Origin: Spirosoma validum | Lineage (GTDB): Bacteria; Bacteroidota; Bacteroidia; Cytophagales; Spirosomataceae | DNA: 64,000 bases | Assembly (NCBI RefSeq): GCF_014699035.1 | Contig: NZ_JACXAA010000004.1 | Coordinates: forward strand, 62,001-126,000 | Reading direction: 5' to 3' | Shown: piece by piece, positions 59,685 through 64,000 of the stretch | How positions within the stretch are numbered: the stretch's first letter is position 1 | How the letters are laid out: each line of letters starts with the position of its first letter | Translations under genes and position numbers: made by a program | The notes under the pieces: model-generated | Told to the model about the DNA's origin: nothing | Database searches by the model: none | What the model saw: the letters and a program-made list of their open reading frames with translations, nothing else

Positions 59685-60669
59685 CGGTTTCTTCGTCTAC
59701 TTGATTGGGATCAATCCGGATGGATTCACCGGGAAAGAATACCGATTCGTTCATTTCGGTAAATCGGTCATAATTGCGCGTACCATAGATAGCTTCCAGC
59801 TCATCCGGCTCTTTGTTGGAAGTCCAGTGCGTTTTTTTGCCGTTGTCGATGTAAGCCTCATAGACGCTGTTGATCAGCTCATCCATCGGGTCCACATCTT
59901 CCGCGTAAAGCTTGGTCCATCGCTTTTCCGCTCCCAGGTCGTCGATGAGCCAGTTACCCTGGTCGATACGGGAAAGGGCTTTCAGGCTTTGGTCGTTTTT
60001 GATCGTTCGCATCAATCGTTTAGAGCCGACCATGCTGAAACGCATCTCGTTGATGGGTACCACGTCGCAGAGAATGGACATCATCCGGAACAGGTAGGTC
60101 TTGCCTACGCCGACGGCTCCATAGACGTACAGGTTTTTCGTGAGGGAAATTGGTCCTGTCGGATCGCCGATGAAGTATTTGGTTACGTCATCGACAACTT
60201 TGAAGGTTTCTTCCGTCCAGTAGGGAGTCCGAGCCCGGTTGGCCAGGTCATTCTCATAAATAGCCTGAACAATAAACTGGGCTTCATCGAAAGGTAAAGC
60301 CTGCATACGTCCGGGTTTGCGCAGATTGTTAATGCGGCCCAAAATGGCATCAACCCGGCTGACGTTACGGTTGGTTACAGTATCCACTCCGCCCACTCTT
60401 CGACGGAGGGATCTGCCATCTTCAGAGAGTTTGGTCGGGTCAATGGGACGCACGAACGGTTTATTGAAGATTTCGTCTCGACGTTTGTTGATGGTAATCC
60501 GGGTTTCATCGTACCGCTGCTGCTGTTCCGGCGTTGGGAAACCTAAGTATTCCATCGTTTCACTGTCCATTTCGCCCACCAACGGACCGGGTGAATTTTT
60601 TGGCTGTATAGTTGGTACGGATGATTTCACGTTGTCCTGTGGCTGGGGATTCTGAATTGGATTTTCCAT
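59671..60669 (-). CDS. DnaC-type helicase loader
   Basis: The protein has 332 residues from the ATG at 60669; a later ATG (MDSETMEYLG, 60570) is also possible. Walker A GAVGVGKT is near 184-191 and Walker B WLIDDLG near 240, with an AAA+ sensor-like stretch. It would load host DnaB at the phage origin. It overlaps the initiator gene 3' end by 110 bp, longer than its other neighbours. Confidence 0.85.
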   Translation of the reverse strand: MENPIQNPQPQDNVKSSVPTIQPKNSPGPLVGEMDSETMEYLGFPTPEQQQRYDETRITINKRRDEIFNKPFVRPIDPTKLSEDGRSLRRRVGGVDTVTNRNVSRVDAILGRINNLRKPGRMQALPFDEAQFIVQAIYENDLANRARTPYWTEETFKVVDDVTKYFIGDPTGPISLTKNLYVYGAVGVGKTYLFRMMSILCDVVPINEMRFSMVGSKRLMRTIKNDQSLKALSRIDQGNWLIDDLGAEKRWTKLYAEDVDPMDELINSVYEAYIDNGKKTHWTSNKEPDELEAIYGTRNYDRFTEMNESVFFPGESIRIDPNQVDEETDEQE

Positions 60670-61486
60670 TACGTTCAATGATTTCGTCGTTAAAGGCTTT
60701 TTCTTCGAGGTACTTGGACGGGATTTTACGGTAGCGTTTTTCGGGGGTTGATTTGACGTAGAGCGGCGTGTGCGCCATCGCCGTTGCGCGCTCGCCGTCG
60801 GTTAGTTCAACCCAGAGCCTTCGGCAGTAGAATTCGCCACTGTTGTACTGGTAGGCTTTGTACCAGTCTGAGAATTTGACATTCAGCTCCTCCGAGTTGC
60901 TTTTGAAAAAAAACGGATCTCGTTTTGGCGGATCGGATGAAGACGGCTTAGGGGGAACGCGCGGAATGAGGGGGACTTTTTGGACTCTTTTTTTTGCAGA
61001 GCGAAAGGCAATAATTTTTTTTCGCTCACTCGCTATAGAGAGTTTAAAAAAAGTCTTTAGTCTTATATATACAGAGTTGGTGTCATTTTTTGACACCTTC
61101 TTTGACACCTTCCTTGATACCTTTTCGCTTTTAGGTGTCAATTTTTGATGCCTTTCCTGACACCTTTCCTGATACCTTTCCGACGAAATAGGTGTCAATT
61201 TTTGATACCTTAATTGATACCTTACCCGGTTTCCTCGACCCATGCCGCCAAGCTCAAAATCGAGCAGACCGGCCATAACCAACCGGTCCCGGCATGGCTT
61301 TAGTGTATTCACTTTAATTCCAATATTCCCCTTCAATTTATCATCGGCGTAATCGAACTCATTAGGCCAGCCCAGGCGATTGGCTACGTTCAGCAGGTAG
61401 AAGTATAAGCGTGAATCATTACCCGAAAAGCTATACTCTTCATCCACCTTCCAGAAGCGGTTCATTAGTTCGATATAGGAAAGCAT
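60560..61486 (-). CDS. Replication initiator with origin inside the gene
   Basis: The protein has 308 residues from the ATG at 61486 (the frame is open to 61534). The N-terminal 100 residues form a winged-helix-like DNA-binding domain (YLLNVANRLGWPNEFDY, then LKPCRDRLVMAGLL). The middle is a basic repeat-rich linker, encoded by iterons. The C-terminus (SDWYKAYQYNSGEFYCRRLW) would contact the loader. The architecture resembles the lambda O protein, with the origin in its own gene. Confidence 0.8.
   Translation of the reverse strand: MLSYIELMNRFWKVDEEYSFSGNDSRLYFYLLNVANRLGWPNEFDYADDKLKGNIGIKVNTLKPCRDRLVMAGLLDFELGGMGRGNRVRYQLRYQKLTPISSERYQERCQERHQKLTPKSEKVSRKVSKKVSKNDTNSVYIRLKTFFKLSIASERKKIIAFRSAKKRVQKVPLIPRVPPKPSSSDPPKRDPFFFKSNSEELNVKFSDWYKAYQYNSGEFYCRRLWVELTDGERATAMAHTPLYVKSTPEKRYRKIPSKYLEEKAFNDEIIERNGKSNSESPATGQREIIRTNYTAKKFTRSVGGRNGQ
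61079..61223. repeat. Iteron array, probable replication origin
   Basis: There are eight copies of TGA(C/T)(A/G)CCTT (61091, 61103, 61115, 61146, 61158, 61170, 61203 and 61215). They form three clusters with 12-bp spacing, each preceded by an inverted GGTGTCA (61079, 61134, 61191). The first two clusters are 45 bp each, the third 33 bp. An A/T-rich tract from about 60990 to 61075 lies beside the array, as at lambda-type origins. The array lies wholly inside the initiator gene. Confidence 0.82.
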
Positions 61487-61508
61487 AGAGTACGTTGAGC
61501 GAGACGTT

Positions 61509-61631
61509 TTAAAACAGATACTTGAATGCGCCATACACCAGGCCAGCCACGGCCGATAGCATCACGGCGCACATGATCAGCAGGGAGACAAAGACGCCCG
61601 TTTCGGGGTTATGTTCGGGTTTATAAGCCAT
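61509..61631 (-). CDS. Small membrane protein, 40 residues
   Basis: It starts MAYKPEHNPETG and continues into one hydrophobic helix (FVSLLIMCAVMLSAVAGLVY). It sits between two genes of the early operon and is too short for ordinary detection. No family is known. Confidence 0.55.
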   Translation of the reverse strand: MAYKPEHNPETGVFVSLLIMCAVMLSAVAGLVYGAFKYLF

Positions 61632-61633
61632 GG

Positions 61634-61750
61634 CTATACAGATTGACGTTTACGGGCTTTTTCGCGCTGTTTCCAGTCTTTCGATTCCTGGCGGAGTTGT
61701 TTCTGACGTTCTTTCTCCGCCTTCAGTTCGGGTGCGTGGGTCGACTTCAT
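61634..61750 (-). CDS. Small basic protein, 38 residues
   Basis: It reads MKSTHAPELKAEKERQKQLR and continues in Lys/Arg/Glu-rich helix. The ATG is 3 bp after the stop of 61753-62037 and the stop is 2 bp before the ATG of the next small gene, so it is embedded in the operon. Possibly a short nucleic-acid-binding helix. Confidence 0.55.
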   Translation of the reverse strand: MKSTHAPELKAEKERQKQLRQESKDWKQREKARKRQSV

Positions 61751-61752
61751 GG

Positions 61753-62037
61753 TTAATAGCGATGCGTATTATTGACCCAGTTGAACCCCATCGCATCCAG
61801 CCAATTAAGCAGCACAACAATGCCGACCAAGCAGAACAGAATTATCGCCATGGGCATGATTGCCCCGATTTCGCGCTTGATGAATTCGCGAACTTTTGGC
61901 ATGTACGTCCAATGGAGCTCCCGCAGGACGATGAAGATGAAAAAGCCGTTGAGCAGGGCCGCGCAGAAAAGAATTAGCCGAATGGCTATCATGGCCAGTA
62001 CGGCCAGGCATTGCATGGGTGTGAAGTCCTGATTCAT
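61753..62037 (-). CDS. Two-helix membrane protein
   Basis: The protein has 94 residues with two long hydrophobic helices (CLAVLAMIAIRLILFCAALL, IMPMAIILFCLVGIVVLLNW) separated by a basic loop. It overlaps the upstream gene by 4 bp. Function is unknown; small early membrane proteins often affect superinfection. Confidence 0.6.
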   Translation of the reverse strand: MNQDFTPMQCLAVLAMIAIRLILFCAALLNGFFIFIVLRELHWTYMPKVREFIKREIGAIMPMAIILFCLVGIVVLLNWLDAMGFNWVNNTHRY

Positions 62038-62432
62038 GCCAGTACGTTGTTTTCAATGCCCCGAACCTCATCCCGCACCGCTTCAGCAATCTGCTCGATT
62101 GTCATCTCCGGATGCACGAACACCCAAATTTTCTCGCGAACCACATTCGTATCCTGATAGGCACCATCTTCATCGCGATCCACGTAGCCATTACCGCAGG
62201 GCGTTTTGACGACGTACTCCAGTGCGCGCCGGGAGTCGTGTTTGTGGTTGTCGTCATTAAATTCAATGGTCAGACAGTAGGGGCCACTGTAGGCGTAAAC
62301 CAACGCATCGAGCGGCTCGAAATCCTGCTCATTGTCCAGATCGGCGAGCGTCAGGCCGCTGGTGGGTGGATTCAGCCGCTCCAGCACCGCCAGGGCGACC
62401 GATAATTTTTCGTGACTCGGGATAGATTTCAT
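62034..62432 (-). CDS. Hypothetical early protein
   Basis: The protein has 132 residues, acidic, alpha/beta (LSVALAVLERLNPPTSGLTL, then EQIAEAVRDEVRGIENN). It overlaps the membrane protein gene by 4 bp. Not recognised. Confidence 0.6.
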   Translation of the reverse strand: MKSIPSHEKLSVALAVLERLNPPTSGLTLADLDNEQDFEPLDALVYAYSGPYCLTIEFNDDNHKHDSRRALEYVVKTPCGNGYVDRDEDGAYQDTNVVREKIWVFVHPEMTIEQIAEAVRDEVRGIENNVLA

Positions 62433-62506
62433 AGTTTTGTTTGAATTTTGATTACTGCACAGACCGGAGGCACTTGCTTCCGGTTTTGTCTTTGGTGGTA
62501 ATGCGA

Positions 62507-62782
62507 CTACTGATTGGCTTTGTAGGCCTTCCGAATGGCATTCTTATGATTCAGCGCCCAGATTTTTTGCCCATCAATATCAAAAAGGGTTAGTCCTTTT
62601 CTGATGTTGATTTCTGCTCTCTTTTCGGCCGTTACGTCGGGAAACACCGATGGGATCGGAATCCTACGTTTACTAGGTCGCGTTGAGGCTGGGCGAGATT
62701 CTGGAGCTTGACTTGACGAAGCAGCAGTAGCTGCCATCATTGCGGCCATTAGGCCCACGTTACCTGCGATGATTTTTTGCAT
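62507..62782 (-). CDS. Small protein with hydrophobic N-terminus
   Basis: The protein has 91 residues from the ATG at 62782 (MQKIIAGNVGLMAAMMAATA). A Ser/Ala/Pro-rich segment and a basic C-terminal part (KRRIPIPSVFPDVTAEKRAE) follow. The frame is open upstream to 62947 but would overlap the HTH gene. Could be exported or membrane-associated. Confidence 0.55.
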   Translation of the reverse strand: MQKIIAGNVGLMAAMMAATAASSSQAPESRPASTRPSKRRIPIPSVFPDVTAEKRAEINIRKGLTLFDIDGQKIWALNHKNAIRKAYKANQ

Positions 62783-62881
62783 GATTATGAAATGGTTAGA
62801 ATTGTGAATAATCTTTTGGTGGGAGGGAAGGAAGATCCGGGAGGCATTGCCCCCCGGTCTTGACCTACTTCTATCCACACC

Positions 62882-62903
62882 TGCTAAGGCTTTCACCTTA
62901 GCA
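62882..62903. promoter_or_regulatory. Short perfect hairpin between HTH and the next gene
   Basis: TGCTAAGG and CCTTAGCA form an 8-bp stem with a 6-base loop. No T-run follows on either strand, so it is more likely an operator or RNA stem than a terminator. Confidence 0.4.
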
Positions 62904-62916
62904 CTATCTTTATCGC

Positions 62917-63192
62917 TTAGGCGTGCACCTTTCCGGCGGAGCGCCATGCGTCTAAATCTTTTCGGAGGTAGCTAATGATGCGGCCCACTTTTTCGTAGGG
63001 GAGGCCCCGCTGCCGGTAGTGATACATCGTCTTTTGCTCGACGCCCAAATATTTGGCGGCATCCGCTTCGTAGTAGCGCGTGTTCCCCAGCTGCTCGGTC
63101 GCCTGATTGAGCGCCTTCGTGTTGGCATCCATTAGGGCTTCGATGCGGGTAAGCTGATCGGGGAGCATGGCCAGTGTTTGCAGAAAATCCAT
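62917..63192 (-). CDS. Excisionase-like helix-turn-helix protein
   Basis: The protein has 91 residues. The N-terminal half is a helical, coiled-coil-like segment. The C-terminal half is an excisionase-type HTH (EADAAKYLGVEQKTMYHYRQ, then GLPYEKVGRIISYLRKDLD), the pattern of the HTH_17 family. It could be a phage excisionase or an early regulator. It is 14 bp from the Rha gene. Confidence 0.8.
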   Translation of the reverse strand: MDFLQTLAMLPDQLTRIEALMDANTKALNQATEQLGNTRYYEADAAKYLGVEQKTMYHYRQRGLPYEKVGRIISYLRKDLDAWRSAGKVHA

Positions 63193-63206
63193 AACGTGGG
63201 AGTGGT

Positions 63207-63983
63207 TTAGGCGATACCAAGCTGATTGACCGGGTAGGCCAGGTCAGCCGTGCGAAATGCCGGATTTAGCTTACTGTGAATGAACAGCCGACCTTTTTCG
63301 GTCCAGACCAGATAGTGTTTTGTTTGCGGCTTACCCTGCGAATCCGTATAAGGGTGCGTTTTCAGCACCGCGTAGCCTTGAGCCTCGTGTTTGGAATAGA
63401 GTACCCAGATGCCCCGCTGTTTCCAGATGACGCCAATGGCGTGTAGTTTTTTATGCAGCGCAATAGCCGACATGCCCAGTTCTTTGCCAATAACCGTAGT
63501 GGTCAGCTCGGTTTCGCTGGATAAGACGGCATCCGCGTATTGAGCTTTGGGGCGCAGGGTTTCGTTTTCAGCCTGGAGCCGCTCGTTTTGCTCAACCTGA
63601 CCCAGCAGAGCAACCAGTGCTTCTTTGAAGGTTTGGGGAAGTTGGGGTTGCAGGGCACGACGGCGAGCTTCAGCGAATGAGCGCACCAGCACTGATTTGA
63701 ATTCAACGACGCGCTCACTGTTTCGCGAAAGGGTGCCGACAAATAGTGCCTGATCTTCGGTGAGCCTAGCAAATACTATCTGATTTGCGGCTCCTACCGA
63801 ATTTCTGACAGTCGCCGTTTCAAACGCGACCTGTCCAAATCCACTTTCAATAGCGGATAAATAGGTCCTTATGGTATCAAGTAGGCTTTTGTGATTAATG
63901 CCGAGCCCCTCGCAAAAATCCAACGTACTGACAACCGGAATACCCTTGGTATTACTGGAAATGGGTAAGATTATGTCGGTCAT
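63207..63983 (-). CDS. Rha-family antirepressor with KilAC C-terminus
   Basis: The protein has 258 residues. Residues 1-115 are a Rha domain (STLDFCEGLGINHKSLLDTI, LTEDQALFVGTLSRNS, VVEFKSVLVRSFAEAR). Residues 150-250 form a KilAC-type antirepressor domain (LTTTVIGKELGMSAIALHKK, then TEKGRLFIHSKLNPAF). It shares its N-terminal domain with 23372-24139 but not its C-terminus. It is the first gene seen in the leftward early operon; its promoter is at or beyond the right edge. Confidence 0.87.
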   Translation of the reverse strand: MTDIILPISSNTKGIPVVSTLDFCEGLGINHKSLLDTIRTYLSAIESGFGQVAFETATVRNSVGAANQIVFARLTEDQALFVGTLSRNSERVVEFKSVLVRSFAEARRRALQPQLPQTFKEALVALLGQVEQNERLQAENETLRPKAQYADAVLSSETELTTTVIGKELGMSAIALHKKLHAIGVIWKQRGIWVLYSKHEAQGYAVLKTHPYTDSQGKPQTKHYLVWTEKGRLFIHSKLNPAFRTADLAYPVNQLGIA

Positions 63984-64000
63984 GATTCAGGCGAGGGCTG

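Noticed and set aside
61630-62032. Plus-strand frames opposite the small early genes (61630-61977 and 61772-62032)
   Set aside because: The minus-strand genes there have hydrophobic-helix structure and tight operon spacing, whereas the plus-strand peptides have neither.
1-64000. CRISPR array
   Set aside because: Repeats seen have 12-bp or 39/120-bp structure with no regular spacers of 30-40 bp, and no cas gene is present.

Overview
The window is bacterial DNA that most resembles the genome of a Cytophagales member of the Bacteroidota, Spirosoma-like in flavour. The evidence is TAnnTTTG -7 promoter elements, AT-rich leaders with few strong Shine-Dalgarno sites, VWD-type and other lipoproteins, and GIGT...PPRM-type surface proteins. 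Most of it is one siphovirus-type prophage or phage-like element. No integrase, tRNA, rRNA, insertion sequence or CRISPR array was found, and neither end of the element can be fixed inside the window.

Layout. 1-5.8 kb: accessory genes on the minus strand: an OLD-family ATPase/Toprim nuclease cut by the window edge, a membrane protein, a VWD lipoprotein, and a secreted GIGT-type protein inside a 39-bp inverted repeat. 6.1-9.3 kb (+): block A, with an XRE regulator, two small proteins, an AntA antirepressor, a YopX-like protein, an HNH nuclease and a GIY-YIG nuclease. 9.4-20.5 kb (-): tail module of tape measure, Dit-like protein and a large repeat-bearing tail-tip protein. 20.8-25.2 kb (-): block B, an inverted relative of block A whose antirepressor carries a Rha N-terminus, plus a HEPN-type gene pair. 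25.7-34.5 kb: AT-rich cargo with a six-helix membrane protein fused to a GNAT acetyltransferase, a tandem-TIR protein, unknown pairs, a lipoprotein and an outer-membrane barrel. 34.6-41.9 kb (-): tail chaperone with a probable -1 frameshift, two Sec-signal adhesin-like proteins, tail tube, connectors, capsid and scaffold. 42.2-52.6 kb (+): an Ig-like protein and a 620-residue unknown, lysis genes (spanin-like, holin-like, GH19 endolysin), TerS, TerL, portal, a stand-alone LytTR protein and a minor head protein. 52.6-64 kb (-): early genes, with antirepressor, HTH, an initiator carrying iterons inside its gene, DnaC-type loader, VRR-NUC, Pol-beta-type transferase, methyltransferase, ASCH protein and many small proteins.

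How it works together. The early operon reads right to left from the Rha/KilAC antirepressor through replication. Late genes diverge near 42 kb: lysis and packaging go rightward, capsid and tail go leftward. The leftward tail operon is interrupted: the chaperone that normally sits next to the tape measure is separated from it by about 14 kb of cargo rich in defence-like genes (TIR, GNAT-membrane, HEPN) and a duplicated regulatory/homing block.

The strongest candidates for something new are four. A 120-bp near-identical repeat lies in inverted orientation 27 kb apart, each copy just upstream of a defence-type gene (OLD and TIR). The defence cargo sits inside the tail operon. The antirepressors have exchanged N- and C-terminal halves. 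The initiator gene contains a structured iteron array.
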